Assembly: GCF_958295425.1 (NCBI RefSeq)
Contig: NC_081144.1
Coordinates: 10,477,186 to 10,541,185, forward strand
Direction of reading: 5' to 3'
Source of the DNA: Solea solea
Lineage: Eukaryota; Chordata; Actinopteri; Pleuronectiformes; Soleidae
DNA length: 64,000 bases
Shown: positions 1-13,510 of the stretch, piece by piece
How positions within the stretch are numbered: the first letter of the stretch is position 1
Layout of the letters: the number at the start of each line of letters is the position of its first letter
The notes under the pieces: model-generated
What the model saw: only the letters and a program-made list of their open reading frames with translations
The model's database searches: none
Told to the model about the DNA's origin: nothing
Program-made: the position numbers and the translations under genes

Positions 1-521
1 AAAAGAGCCGCCTCTTTGTTCCCTGTGTTTAAAAAAAGTATAATTTTAGCAACATTTTTACACAATTTTCTAATTGTGTCATTGACAATTGAACCACATT
101 TTCTGACTATTAAATACATCAAATACAGTGCTACAAAATCAATTATACGCACACTGTGCTTGCACTCAAGGCTCCACACAGACACACAGTGGGGAATAAA
201 CAGTATACATATTTACAGTAAAGCCAGATCAAACGGATGGGAAAAGCGACATTATAAAAAGATGATCTATAATTCCATTTGGTGGATGCTTTTATCTGAT
301 ACATCGTGCAGAGCTGTGGGTGCATTCGATTTATAGTGTGTGGGTGTCCCCAGTAAAAATGGAGGCTGTAGCCCTGGATCCATTACTGCCACGCTCCATT
401 GATTGATCAAAAACACAGTTACATTCTGTGTGTGAGGACAGGGCGGGTAATAACCTACTTGACAGGGTTGTGAAATTTATGAGTTTTATAAAAATTGCGA
501 TAGATGTGCATATGTTCCCCT

Positions 522-552
<31 letters not shown>

Positions 553-793
553 TTGTAGAGATGAACCACCACGCTTTAAACCCAAACAAATGCTATAATG
601 GTGTTAATCCTTGCAGGGAAATAATCCTTCTTTGTGGAGGGTCAGAGGGTTAGTGGTGCGCCTATGAAAACAACAGTGCTGCTCAATTTTTTCAGTTTCT
701 ATCTCTTCGTGTGTAATAAACATTACATTAGCAGCGATAGAGGCAGAAGCAGAGAGATCTCTTCTGTAACCGTCCAAGTTAATCCATCCACTG

Positions 794-1030
794 ACACCAT
801 GGACAGTTCACCAGTCCAGCACAGGGCCACATAGAAACAAACAACCACTGACTCTCACACTCACACTTACACTTACAGTCAATTTAGAATGACCAATTTG
901 CCTAATCCCCAAACCTGCATGTCTTTGGACTGTGGAAGAAAACCACAGAACATAGAGTAAACCCTCGCACACACGTGGAGAACATGCAAACTCCATGCAG
1001 GAAGGCCCTTGTTCCGGCCAGGTCGCTGCC
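794..1030 (+). repeat. Teleost 'ccagtcca...gggccaca' dispersed repeat, copy 1
   Basis: The hallmark order is all present: ccagtccagcacagggccac, then cactctcac-type stretch, caatttagaatgaccaattt, ggactgtggaag, and gagaacatgcaaactccatg. Frames translated across this unit are not genes. Confidence 0.75.
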
Positions 1031-1179
1031 ATTGTCTTCTTGCTGCAAAGGCAAGAGAGCTGCCGTCCAAGTTAATGTCCTCTCATATTGATTATTGTAA
1101 CTCTCTCCTCATTGTTCTACCCCTCACTCTCCTCCATAGATTGGTCCAGACTGTAGCTGATTAAATTAAAGGCGACATA

Positions 1180-1760
1180 GAATGCTTGTATCACACATAT
1201 ATGTTAGTTATGGAGGTCTACTTACATATATTAACTTGTTTTCATGGTTAAAAACCTCCTAATCACTGCAAACGAGCCGATCAAAAAATCTCCTCACTGA
1301 CGCTCTCGTCAGCCGCGCTGTTTCAGACCAAAACCACACCCCCAGAACCAGGACTGTGTTGTGATTGGCCAGCCAACAAGAGCTTTCCTACTGTACTGTG
1401 ATTGGCCAGGTACCTGGAAGTGACGTAATAGATAGGCCAGCTCTCAGATACACAGCTCCCCCTCTGGCACGGTGGATGCTCTGCATCTCAGCAGCTACAA
1501 CGAGAGTAGTTGCGGTCTTCTGCGGTTGAATGTACGCAACCGGATGTGCCCGGACTAGTGCCCGCACCGGGAGGCGCTACGGTGGTGAGAGGAGTGGTGA
1601 GGATTTCTGATGACGACATCAAACTACGGAAGTGGCGATCCGCTTCGCAGAGCCCAGGAAAACAATACAACACTATTTTCTCAGCAGTGGCTGAACTGTT
1701 TGTTCTGAAGCTTTAGGGTTTCATAAACGAGGTAATGACGCAGATACACACACAAACGCA
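1180..1760. other. CpG-richer segment with CCAAT and CRE-like motifs
   Basis: Against an AT-rich background this stretch is GC-richer. It has two inverted CCAAT boxes in repeated context (gtgattggccag near 1360 and 1400), a CRE-like tgacgtaa at 1422-1429, and CpGs through 1510-1650. It could be a promoter, or the middle of a repeat element carrying promoter-like words. No spliceable coding exon was recognised; the 68-codon plus frame at 1510 has no known motif. Confidence 0.4.
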
Positions 1761-3787
1761 GCGTTAATTGGAGCTTCCGGTCTATGTGGGCTTTAACAGT
1801 AGAACCCCTTCTATGACTCACAACACCACAGTCCTGAAATAACTGCACAGGCTCTAGGTGAAATGTTGCATTGACTATAGACGTCTTTTTTATAAACGTG
1901 CACCACTATACCTCTCCAATCTTACTTCAACACTTACCACCCTGCACATATTGTCCACACTTCCTCCTGCGTCCTCCTCACAATGGCTTCCAGAGCCTTT
2001 ATAACCTCTCAGCTGCATAACTAACTATTGTTATTACATTGTTGTATTTAGGAGGTTGAGTTTACCACTTCAATTACTATTAAAATACAACTAATTTAAA
2101 ATGTATTCAGCTAGAGGGTTCTGTTCAAAAAGAATATAACATACACCTACACTACATTTCTTTTCACGCTTTAATAAAAATGACTGCGTTGTCGGTGGCA
2201 AACAGCCTTCCTTCATACATTTATATCTGTCAAATAATTGAATACAGTCTTCTTCCCCTCTGCCATCATGGCTGTCACTCACTGCTCCACACCACTGAGT
2301 CATGTGGCAACACCACAACAACAACAACAACAACACATAGCAGAGCAGGGGAGGAGAAGAACGGAGCGGTGTTTGCACTCTCTGATGAATTCAGAAAAAT
2401 GTAGTGAACGTAAATAAGAGAAAAGAAAACTTGAGTATTGATTCGCGACTTTTACTTCCCCCTGTTTCCATAAAACAAGTACTGTCATATTTTCAAACCA
2501 CGTTATGGGCAATAAACACAGATTTATTCTCTCCATTAACTTTGGTGCATAATGTTTACAGGGAAATATTGTCACTGCAGGTCTATGATAAGATGCAAAC
2601 TTCTACTGCATTAAATGTAGTCATTGTATATTCCGACTGCGTACCACGACTTTAAAACTTCAACGTTCTATTACCTAATAAAGTAATGATTCACGCATTC
2701 ATACATTAAGGTCATTTCAAAGGACGTTCGTAAGGGCTAACATTCGTGAGAGAGCATGGGTGTGTTTGCTGTGATTCAGGCTCTGTGCAAGAATTTTCAT
2801 GCATGGAAGCGGTCTGTGTAATTTATGGTAAAGGAGAAAGCGCTGGGAAAAAGGATGAGCACATAAAAGTTATAGCCGGTACAATGACTTATGTCTAACA
2901 GTCGGCCGCCTCCTCAGTCACATTGACTGCCTGTACAACTTATTTCAGTTCTTTCTTCCTTTTAGATCCATTTATTGTAATCTAATTGTTCTTTTAAAAC
3001 CATCTAATATTTTGCTCTTACTGCTTCCAGTAGTCGCATTCCCCATGTCATACATATATGACTAGGAATGTGTGCTCCATTCCAGCCTCCATTTCACAGT
3101 TGATGCTTCTCTACTCTTTTCGTCCCCCTTCATTTAACACTTCTTTCCTGTCTATTGCATTTGTCTGCCTCTTCTTTTTTATTATTCTTTGCTTCCAGCT
3201 TGGACTGCCTGTCATCTCTGGTTCTGGTTGGAGCTATTCTTCCCTCTTTTGATTCATTTTACTTTAAGCCTTATCTATCGGCTTTTCTCTGCCCTTTTAC
3301 ATTTTACGCCTACGCTCAATTCTTTATGAAAGTACATTCGTTTTTTGCTAATAACTTTTCCACCTGCCACATCCCCTGGAAGCAGATGTTAAATGAACGA
3401 AAAGGTTAATATAAGGTTCTGATAAACTATTATTTTCTTTCCAAATCAAAAATACTCAAACTATATGTACTGTATGACCAATTCATTCAATATAACCTGT
3501 TCATTTTGGGCACAACTTGTATCTTATACCTCTACGGTTTATAAATCATGTGAATAACAGTAAAGTTACAAGTTTGATAAGTGACACAAAATAAATATTT
3601 ATCTAAGAGACATATTGTGAGATAAGAAAAGGAAAACAATTGTTGTTATAACTCCGATTTATACTTATGTGTGGAGAAGATACCTCTTTTTATTTTTTAA
3701 GGAAAAAATACAAAGACATATTTTCATATTTCTATTTTTAATTGGTTTTATTGCTTTTTAAATCCCAATTTTATATTTGTCACTTGT

Positions 3788-3862
3788 CTACCTCTGACCT
3801 TGCAGCAATATGATTTAATTTCCCCAGTGTGCGATCAATAAAATCAAATCTAATCTAATGAC
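3788..3862 (+). mobile_element. Short LINE 3' tail
   Basis: The stretch tttaatttccccagtgtgcg followed by atcaataaaatcaaatctaa resembles the 3' end of fish LINEs that finish in short ATCTA-like repeats. It is only about 75 bp, so identification rests on this motif. Confidence 0.5.
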
Positions 3863-6834
3863 ACTAGCAATGCTTTTACGACGACATCTTTTCATTTAAT
3901 CTATGATATTCTTTATTATTTCTCCTCTTACTAATTCACTGTTTTTACTATTTATTCTTGGACAAAAAAGAACTCTCTCTCTACTAACGGTACACTGCTC
4001 TCTTTTCTCGTCTTCACTCATCATTATGTTCTTTATTGGCTTTTCTTCACCTTCCATTTACTGGTAGAGAACAATAACCTTGTCCTTACAGTGATTGGAT
4101 TCTGCCGACTCCCGAAAACCTTAACCCCCAAAACACCACCTCAGCCGTCGAGTCCCAACATCCCAATGCAACTTTTACCACCAGTAGATTCATAATGTGT
4201 TTCACTTTGCTGACGATGTCAAATGCAGCAATATGATCATATAATCCCACCACTGTAGTGATTTGTGATTACATTTCCTTCTCAGCGGCTCATTCATTTG
4301 AATTTGGTTACTGATAACTTTAATTGCATGGGTTACTGATAAAGCAGTGGCACATAAAATGAAATCATGTCAAATTTCATTACCTGACTTTGCTAATGAG
4401 GATTCTTGTCGATCCTTAAAGTACACAGAAATTAACTCCTGAACCCTCAGTTGAGTGAAAACAACACCAGAGTTAGGATGGATCTAATCTGAAGGATACC
4501 CCATCAGCGACTTACATATTTTGAACCGTCATCATAATGTTGTTTTCAGTTGAACCCCATATTTTTGATTCATTTAATTGACAACTAAATGAACTATAAA
4601 TGAAATATGCTGCACTCACACTGCCGGCAGTTTGACATTGTACAATAATAATAATACAATTATCATAACTGAGCAATTATATGAGGAATGCAGGTCATGT
4701 CAATAATAATAACACATTGATAATGCCACGTGCTCCCGCACATTTTTATTAGACTAAAAATTTCAGCCCATTTGACCTGAAACCCATTTGAAAATAAATA
4801 AAAAAAGAAACCACTCCCCATGCATGACGGGTGAGAGGCCACCAATAATTTATATCAGAGTATGTTTCATGTAAATGCAACAGTGTTTGTGACTGAAAGC
4901 TTACTTCCTGTTGCCAATACAGGTTATCAACGTGGAAAAATTGGCCCTAAAAACAAAAGGATGAAAAAGAATAGAGAATAAAGTTTGGGTGGAAGCTGCT
5001 GTGTGATATTCCTGCAAACATACTTTTAGACGTTAAAATTGGTTGCTGTGGTAACCCATATACAGATCAAAGGGAGGTGAGGACTATGATTCCTGCAAGA
5101 TTCATTGGTTCAACCTGATGTGGAGTGAAAATGATGATGATGAAAAAGAATTTGAGCACTGAGCTGCTTCATGGTTTATTGCTCACCTTACTGGACCTTA
5201 CTGCACATTATGTGAAGTTGAAGCTACCCACTACAATGTCTCTGCTACTCTAATGACATTATAATAAACGCTGTTTTTTTTTTTTTTATTGGCTCCATGT
5301 AGAGTAATGAAAACATGACACCCAGGTGAATGGGATCATTTTGCCAACTACTCTTTTATTTTGACAGTCTAGTCTGTCCCAGTCTGTACCTTCCCCAGTC
5401 TCATGATGGCACATTATACTTGAATGGTGCCATTCAAGCAATAACGTAAAATGATTGTGTTACATCGTGTGTAGTTTGAAGTGAACATTACATGTGTGTT
5501 GGATACAGCACATTTGTAATATCGGCTTGACTTGCTGGGGGAAGTATTGGTATTTCCTTCACCTTTCTCAGACGTCTGCGTGTCTATTCTCTGTCTTTAC
5601 TTCTCTGTCTTATCTCTCCATCTCCACTACTGCTGAAAAGGACTTGTACATTTAGGTTAAGAGCAGTTGTGGCTGAAATCAACAACATGGAGGGTAATTC
5701 CAATAAGGACAAATGAGTTCATTCCAGAGCAGAAATGGATGTGATATGGCTTCTTCAAACTGTTGAAGACAGAAATGATTTTGTGAGAGGGTAACGATTC
5801 AGTCTCCTTTCTCTTTTCTCTTCCCAGAGCTTTTTCTCTTTTCTTTTCCTGCCAGAGTTTACAATCAGGAGCTGTTTGGTTTTTGGGGAGGGGTTGAATG
5901 ATATGTTGAGCCAGATTTCAAACCCACGCTCTTTTACCTGCTTCTGCTTCAAGCCAACAAATGGAGAGTGACAACTCACTAACATTATACATGTTATTCT
6001 CTAAGGGACATTTGTATCTTTACAGCTCATCTCACACTGTATCTGCAGGCAAACCATACAGATGCTAAAAAGCTTGTGTGGAGGTTTATTCCATCTGTCC
6101 CCTGTACAGATCCCTGGGTCTCCTTCCAGTGTACACATTCTGAGTGAGCCTGTTGTGTGTGTGTAACCACAGGCAATACAGTGGTTGTCATGACAGTCAT
6201 TATTGGCCACGTTAGCAGGAGAGGGGGCACACACCTTTAATGTAAATACACTTCTCACCGTGACTGTCTCCTTATAGTTTTTCACATTTCATGGCAAGGC
6301 TTTGCTAGTTAATTACCATTTAATATTTAAATACACCGCAGATAATCTAAACCCTGATTTGAGAGACAATTAATATTAATGTACCGTTAATAATTAATGT
6401 TCTTACAATACCCACAGAATTCAAATCCAACAAAAAACATGCACCGCTCTCGGCCCTGTTCATCTCGCTTCCATTTAAGTTCCTTAACAAAATCTTAATT
6501 CTATGTGGCCATTATTATCATAAAATATTAACTCCTCATGAACTATGCTTTCATATTTTATGCGCGATGCGTTTGCAACTTGTGGGTTAAAGGACTTGCA
6601 GTAATGAGGTTCTACTGGTGAAACTAATCTCATGAATATAGCTGCATGCAACCACTGGTCACTACATGAATGAGCCTTTGATTGTGAGGCATTCATGGAG
6701 AGGCTGATGCCAATCAGTTTTAAATCAGTGCTCTGCCTATCACATTTTACTCCATGGGGCATTTAAAAAAAAAGAAACCTCCCTTTACACTTTTAGTAGG
6801 CGACCAATGCTGTTCCTGACACTATTTTACAATC

Positions 6835-7640
6835 TTTCATTCTCTTTAAGTTCCTGGTACACCCTGATTAATGGGGTAGTCTGGCTGCATGCCCTTTGAT
6901 GACTGAGAAGTCCAATTCTGGATTTACATGTCCTTCCGCATTTCCCGCAGGTGTGTGTCAAGAAATCCGTGTCTGGGTCTTCAGTCTCTCCGGCCTTTCT
7001 CCTTCTCCTTTTCTCCACTAGGCTGTTCCGTCTATTTGCTTCGAAGGAGGAGACAGCCTGGTTGACGGTGTGTCTCCAAACATCACGGATCGGCGGCCAA
7101 GACAGACCATTAACAGTGGTCTATCTGGCAGGTGATAAGGGTCTGTTTCAGGTTGTCCTTGTAACGCTTCTTTGGGGCTCCCATGTCTCAGCACCCGGAG
7201 GCTAGTTCTCCGTACAACGCAATCTTGGGTAGCAGCTCAGTATACGCCAATCTTTATGTGCATCTTCAAGTTTCTGTTTTTCCAGACCCTTATGTTGCGT
7301 CTCCCAAAGGCACTGCTTGCTTTAGCCAGTCTGCTGTCAAGTTCCTTGTCGAGCTTGGCATCTGACGTTATAGTGCTCCCAAAATGGGGGAACTAGTGGA
7401 CTTGTTTTCCGCTGCGATTGACCAATGGCTATGCAAGGTGGGCGGGAGATTTCCTTGGGTGAGGGCTGATGCAGGACTTACTAATCCAAAGAGATTTGCA
7501 TCTTCTGCAAAGCAGGATGCTATTCACTGCAGGGAAGTCTCGGTATGGGCAACTAGGGCCGCATCAGGAGCATCATGCTTAAGTAGATGTGAATAGGGTA
7601 GGGCCTAGAACACAGCCCTGCTTAACTTCGTTTGTGATTA
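6835..7640 (-). mobile_element. Decayed LINE ORF2 3' part (reverse transcriptase to C-terminal zinc knuckle)
   Basis: Read on the minus strand, the segment starts near the reverse-transcriptase motif VKQGCVLGPTLF (about 7625) and continues in broken frames. It passes through TSDAKLDKELDSRLAKASSA and FGRRNIRVWKNRNLK. It ends with KRRRRKAGE and a Cys-rich finger, CGKCGRTCKSRIGLLSHQRAC without its last residue, near 6900. This order is that of the C-terminal half of a fish non-LTR retrotransposon polyprotein. Several stops and frameshifts (for example after the IGVY segment) show that it is dead. It lies in the same orientation as oprl1, within its intron. The frame from 7018 to 6827 is the finger end of this remnant, not a host zinc-finger gene. 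Confidence 0.85.
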
Positions 7641-9430
7641 GGAATTTTGCTGACAAGTCATTCTTACATCTAATCTGGCATTGCTGGTTGTCATGTAACT
7701 GAATAACCATGGTGAGGAATTTGGGGTGCTAGTGATAGATCACCATTCAAACTCATACCTACAGGCGAGTTATAATCACCAGGTAATCTAGCCTTCATGT
7801 CTGGAGTGAGAAGAAATTGCAGGACCTGATGAAACCCACACATAAAACACATAAAGTCCCATAAACACACAATATCCAGAGCTGGTGAAAACCTATAACC
7901 TTGTTGTTGTGATGACGCAACTGTGGCAACCAAGATAAACACCATTTATATAGCCCTATAGTTTTAATAAAGCCTTGCATTAGTTCACGCATGACACAGT
8001 ATTATGCCCCAGCTGTAACAGCCAGCTGATCTTAGTCAAACGAGTTACATTTTAAACGTGTCCTTACGCAACATTTCAGTGCTACATGACATTGTGACTA
8101 ATATGATTTTCCCTTGGCTATGTGTATTTGGTTATGGTGCAGTGCCAGTTACAATATACACAGACACATCTATTAACATAATTGAAATTGCAGAGATGCA
8201 CATAAATATGGGACTGCAAATGAAACACAGAAACAGAATGACAAAACAACGTGAACAAGAAGGACATGTAATCAAAAGTACACAGACTGTTCTGTGTACA
8301 AGGACACAATATCCTCCCCATCACAAAATCATATTACTGGAAAACAAAATAAAACAAGGGGGCAAATACAGACACGAGTGATTTACTACGCTGCATTGGT
8401 GGAAGTAATTTATATAATGCATTGAGACAGTCCACTGTAGATAAATCTAAATGCTGGAGACTTTAGCATGTAGAAACTACTGATCTTGCCATATATCTGT
8501 GCTGAAGATCATATTTCTGATTAAATATAGGATCAAGATTTCTCTGCACAAGTTAACAAAATAAAAATAAAAATACTAAAATGACACCTATAGGCTCATT
8601 ATCCTGTGCCTATTTTTGTGTTTATCACCTGTTGAGGCAGGGCAACATATATTGTTATTACAACACTGTATTAGCATTATCATTAACTAACTCATTCAAA
8701 AGTACATGCTGAAGCTTGGAGTATGTGGAATCTAAGGTTTGCATTTTAAAAAAGACTCGCAAAGACATGCATGTGGAAAAAATTGTGTTTTGCAGATTAA
8801 CTCGTTTCAAATTGTGGTTTGTAATCAAAACTCAGACAAAGGATAATGGAGTGTAATTAAAAGCAAGAGGAAACATGTTTCCAGTCTAATCCTCATGTTG
8901 TTGTCAGTGTCTTCATACAGAAAATGCTGCCAAGAAAGACACAATGACATTTTTTGTTGCAGTCTTTTGGTTGGATTAGTCACAGAAACTATTAGCGACA
9001 GTGGGTGGCTGCTGATTGTGGCCTCCTTCCTGCCGCTGTGTCCTTGGGCAAGGCTTTTGACCCCAATTACTAGGAGGGTCATGGTGTGACTTTCCCCCCA
9101 GCTGTCAGGCTGTTAAGCTGCACAGTTCCTTCTACTGTATGTTTGTTTAGCTGAGAGAGGAAGTGAAGCAGACACAAGCAGGAATAGAGGTGATATGGAG
9201 CGACCCAGTATTATCCCTGAATGTCAATGATCATGTAAGAAAACAGATGATGAGCAAAGGCCACAGGAACTTAGGAAGGTGGCAAATACAAACAAAGAGG
9301 AGGAAGTAAAGAGCTGGCTGTGGTAAGTGGACAAGGATGAGGAGGAATGGAATGAATAAGAGGAGAATAAAGTATGTGGGAAACAAAGTACACATTTAGA
9401 GATGAGAAAGAAAATAAAATGGCACTTTTC

Positions 9431-9671
9431 CACTATAAAGTTGTAGCACGGTACGGCATGGCTCGACTCTACACAGTTTGGATTGATTTCCATTGCTATA
9501 GGGGTCGTCATAACACGGCTGGTTTATATGCGACACTAACACACACACTGGTGACGGGCACAGCAGTTGTTTTCAGTGTACTGACACATTAGAACCAGTT
9601 CATTAAAAAGACTTGGTTCAGTACTTCCTGCAGTGCCGTGCCGTTCCGAGCCGTGCTACAACTGTATAGTG
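9431..9671. mobile_element. Fold-back MITE with long inverted ends (241 bp)
   Basis: The left end CACTATAAAGTTGTAGCACG and the right end CGTGCTACAACTGTATAGTG are reverse complements with one mismatch. The similarity continues inward as a G/C-rich arm (tacggcatggctcg versus the complement of ccgttccgagccg). The interior has no coding capacity. The superfamily is not settled: no clean target duplication could be read. It lies in the left oprl1 intron. Confidence 0.75.
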
Positions 9672-10967
9672 ACTGAAACCTGTTACCTGTGTGGGAGGAA
9701 ACAAAGGAAATGCCACAGAAATGGTTAGGCTTATAATGACATTAAGTGTAAGGGACAGAAGAGGACAAGAGGCCAAGGTGAATGTGAACTGATGTTAAAC
9801 ATGAATTTGATTAAGGATTAAATGAAAATAAAGAATGCATGGGCAGAAAACTACAAGGAGGAGGAAAACACAAACAAACAGGATAAACGGGAAAAACAGA
9901 CAAATGTATGTAGAGAGAATTCCTGATGCAGCTGTAGCTCTGCAGTAGAGTAGACTAATAAAAATGATTATAGGATTAGGCCATAGCTGCAGGCTGCGAC
10001 TGGATCGATATCTAACCACTAGGCCTTCTGTTCCCCATTTCCAGCATTTTGCTCAAATTAACTGCAAAACATCCATGATAATAACTGTGCTATGTGTGGG
10101 CATGTGTCGGGTTTCTGTGGTGCTTTCCTCTCTGTTGAGCATTTACATGGACATTAAATTCCCGATTGATTTATCTCCCCGTGAACCTTCTGTATGTCCA
10201 GTTCTTCACCAGTGACTTTTTATATGCAGTTATTTTAAAAGCAGCATTACTCATTAATTTGTTTCCAATAAAAGAAAAAAAGAAAGAAAAGAAAACAGCA
10301 ACAAGGAGTATTAACACATCTTAGTAGAAAAGCTTTAAGCTATAAATACCTTTAGATGCCTTTAAGGATGGATTTAGTAAGAGGTCAAGGACAGATCTTG
10401 GAAGAGCAAGACAAGCCATCAGAGCTTTTCAAGCCTCCATCAGGCTCAGAGAGTGGAAATCAATTCACAACCTGAGAATAACGGTCTTCGAAAACCAAGA
10501 GCAATTCTGAGTCTAAATTTGACAGGCACAGAGTGACGGGCAGAGAAGACTGGAATCACAAGATTTCCTGTTTTCTACACTAGTTGCTGTCATTTGTCTC
10601 GCTTGTTCAAGAAGGAGTAAATGTCTTCATATATGTGAAGGTTGGAATTTTCTTCTGCGATGCCTCCAAAGTATTTTATTTTACATCAATGCTGCACTCA
10701 CACATAGGAGGTGGAGAATTCAACAAAAGTGCGCTCCATTTGAACGGAACTGTGTCATTTCATTGCAGATCCATTGTTTTGCTTTTCTCACACTATGTGT
10801 AGTAGAAATAGAAGAATTGTCAATGCAGGCCGTGGCACAAGCACCAGAGTCATAAAAACACACAGAGAGAAAACACAAATGTTAGTACCAGTCAAATGGA
10901 GCGCTGTACGTCTGTTCTCCCTGGACAGCATGGTAACAAGGACCGTGGCTGGACAGGGATACTGAAC

Positions 10968-11022
10968 AAAAACACTCTTGCAGAGAAGTGGCAGTGGTGC
11001 AGTTCTCTGCAAGAGTGTTTTT
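10968..11022. repeat. Perfect 20-bp inverted repeat hairpin followed by T-run
   Basis: The arms AAAAACACTCTTGCAGAGAA (10968-10987) and TTCTCTGCAAGAGTGTTTTT (11003-11022) are exact reverse complements. They are separated by a 15-nt loop, and T residues continue to 11032. No terminal target duplication marks it as a MITE. At 55 nt it is short for a vertebrate pre-miRNA. Confidence 0.8.
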
Positions 11023-11061
11023 TTTTTTTTTTAAACTTTATCTTAAAATTTAGCAAATTGT

Positions 11062-11260
11062 ACCGTCCCCCTGTCCTAGCCCAACAGAGCCTACTACTCT
11101 TATTCTTATTTTATTGTTAATATTTCTATTTTCTCTTTTAAAATTGTTATTTATATATTTGTATTTTGCACCAAGGGAGTGGCACCCAAATTTCGTTGTC
11201 CACAAAATAACGACAATAAAGGCTATGCTATTCTATTCTATTCTATTCTATTCTATTCTA
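11062..11260 (+). mobile_element. LINE 3' tail with (TTCTA)n
   Basis: It contains ggcacccaaatttcgttgtc and gacaataaaggctatg and ends in seven TTCTA-type units (11227-11260). This is the usual 3'UTR end of fish L2/CR1-like LINEs, which terminate in short tandem repeats. Only the tail is present. A hairpin (10968-11022) lies just upstream. Confidence 0.65.
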
Positions 11261-11339
11261 GTGGCAATAACTGGTAACTGCATATAGACGTAAGAATAAT
11301 GTTAAGAACCCAACATTAACGTAATATTACTGGAAACGA

Positions 11340-11490
11340 GATGGTTGTTCTCTTCTTCTTTGGTTGGAATGTGTCCTATTCCCTGCGTCCACACTTGTAC
11401 CGCCACCCGATGGTGAAGTGGGATACAACAGCACCCTGACGCGCGAGTATACCAGGGTCTGCGATATGCCACACGCAATGAGGACTTGAT
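11340..11490 (+). repeat. Dispersed repeat X, copy 1
   Basis: It shares gttctcttcttctt, attccctgcgtcc-type sequence, cacccgatggtgaagtggga and gataccac-like stretches with 28548-28720. The family is unclassified here; it was recognised only because two copies occur in the window. Confidence 0.6.
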
Positions 11491-11492
11491 TT

Positions 11493-11780
11493 TTGTCCCT
11501 ATAAGGAAGACAAGTCCCCATAATGTAAACAGACTTAGGTCCCCACAACATGTGGGATATCAGTTTACACACACACACACATGCTGGTTTGGCAAGTTTT
11601 GAGTGGACACTCATCGACATAATGCATTCCTTACTCTGATCTTAACTATCACGACTAAGTAACTAACCCTAACCCTGACCTACACACAATTCTAACCCGA
11701 ACCCTAAAACCAGGTCTTGTCCCTGAGAAAGCCCCTCCTCAAAATGTCCCCACAGAGAAAGGTTTTTATGTTTTTTTGGA
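11493..11780. repeat. CA-linked repeat with interstitial telomere-like motif
   Basis: It contains taggtccccacaacatgtgg, a CA run, ctaaccctaaccctgacc near 11663, and aaaaccaggtcttgtccctg. The same word order (ccctaaccctaaaaccaggt) recurs at 42480, so this is a dispersed family, not telomeric DNA. Confidence 0.6.
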
Positions 11781-13364
11781 CCTTGCAAAGATAGAAAAAT
11801 AAGTACACACGCACATGCACACACACACACATACACAGACACAGACGCACACACAAATGGTGATAGTGTATAAAGGACCCAGCTGGATCCACTCAGCTGC
11901 TATAGAGCTATAAGAGAAATGAATGAGACCATTTCAAACAGAGAATGAAACTGATGTTATCCATCTGGGGTTTCATAAAGTATCAAAGAATCTTAAGAGA
12001 CTAACATGAACAAAGAGAGACTGCGGTGAAGAGTGAAACCTCCCAAAAGTCACACCAGAGCTGGGTTCCCTTTCCATATAAGGAGTCCACAACTACAGAG
12101 CCTGACCAGTAAACACTTTTCCTTGGCTGATTCCAACATTAGGGGTTCAAATCAGTTGACATATCTATAGTACATGCATGTATGTATGTGCTTTGTATGT
12201 ATAACACTTTTGACAAAAGATGTATAACGAATTTGACAGTTGAAGCATGAATGATATGAAATACAGTCAAATGTATAGATATTGCATCATGAATATAAAT
12301 GACTCATGAACACTGAATACTTTCATTTAATTCCTGTTTCCTTCTTCTTTTGCGTCTTCTGCTGGTTGTTGTTTAAAATAATGTATAGTTCTCAGTGAGA
12401 TATATAGGTAAATATATAAGTTTTGGCTTCACTGAGACGTTACAAGAACCACAAAGATGACGTACGTCACATTTGGCCTCTGGTGCATGACAGGGAGGAG
12501 ACGGTTGTGCAATAATGACATGGGGAAAAAAAAATTTCTAAAAGAAGAATGATTTCTCCCTCAGTTCTTTCACAGTCTGCATCACTGACGGGTTTCTAAT
12601 ATGCATTTTTTCCAAATGAAGCCTTCATTAACTGTCACCATGAAAATGACACTTGCCTTCTCCTCTCTCTATAAACCTCCTGATAAAGGATCTTGTTGCT
12701 TCAACAGCCTTTTTTTTTTCCACAATAATGTCTGACAGTGCACAGGGAAAATATGACAAAACATACCGAGAGTCTCAATTACATACTTGATATTTGAATG
12801 AATGTAAAATATGATGATTATAAAACTGTTGATTGCCATAGGATTTTTTTAGTCGAGTCTTCAACAGCTGTTTTTATGGGAGGGTATTGTTGTGAGAAAC
12901 TGAAAACCTGTTCATGTTACCAAAGGATTTGATTAAAAACATAGTGAAACCATGTTTTTAATCATATTGTGGAGGCAGAGGCAAGGAGAGAGAGGCTGAG
13001 CATCTGATTGACTCGCATCCCAATGGGAATGAAAGAGTTCAAGTGCACAAATGCAGAGCTGAAGTCAAGCATGATCTAATTACTGAACTTCAGGTGGTGA
13101 TGTCAAGGTTAGTTATCGTGCTGGTTTTCTCTCGGCACCAGCTGCTGTAGGAGGAGAGCGCAAAACAGCAAAGAGCAGATGAAGCGGTGACAAAGCAGAT
13201 AGAATTCTCAGGTGTGATGTTGGTACAGTTTCGTCATGAACGTCATTGTTAATATTTGTTTTAGTCCTGTGATGCAGTAGATGAGTCGTATACATGCCCC
13301 ACCTATGGAATGCATCAGTGTACACTGTGTGCACTGTATATAATATGCACATGGAGTTTATATT

Positions 13365-13510
13365 GTATATATTGTTCTATTTCCTATAATCTTTAATATA
13401 TTTTTTTAATATTACAATATTTCCGACCAGAGGTGCAACACTGCAAAATTCCTCATAATAAAGGGACTAATACAGGATTATCTTATCTTATCTTATCTTA
13501 TCTTATCTTA
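13365..13510 (+). mobile_element. LINE 3' tail with (TTATC)n
   Basis: The segment gaggtgcaacactgcaaaat, then cataataaagggactaata, then a TTATC array at 13478-13510 is a 5'-truncated LINE end of the L2/Maui type. Confidence 0.65.

Noticed and set aside
6827..7018. Possible zinc-finger protein (CGKCGRTCKS...SHQRAC)
   Set aside because: The finger is the C-terminal end of a decayed LINE polyprotein; reverse-transcriptase remnants lie next to it in order.
11663..11682. Interstitial telomere
   Set aside because: Only two to three units, in a word context shared with other dispersed copies in the window.
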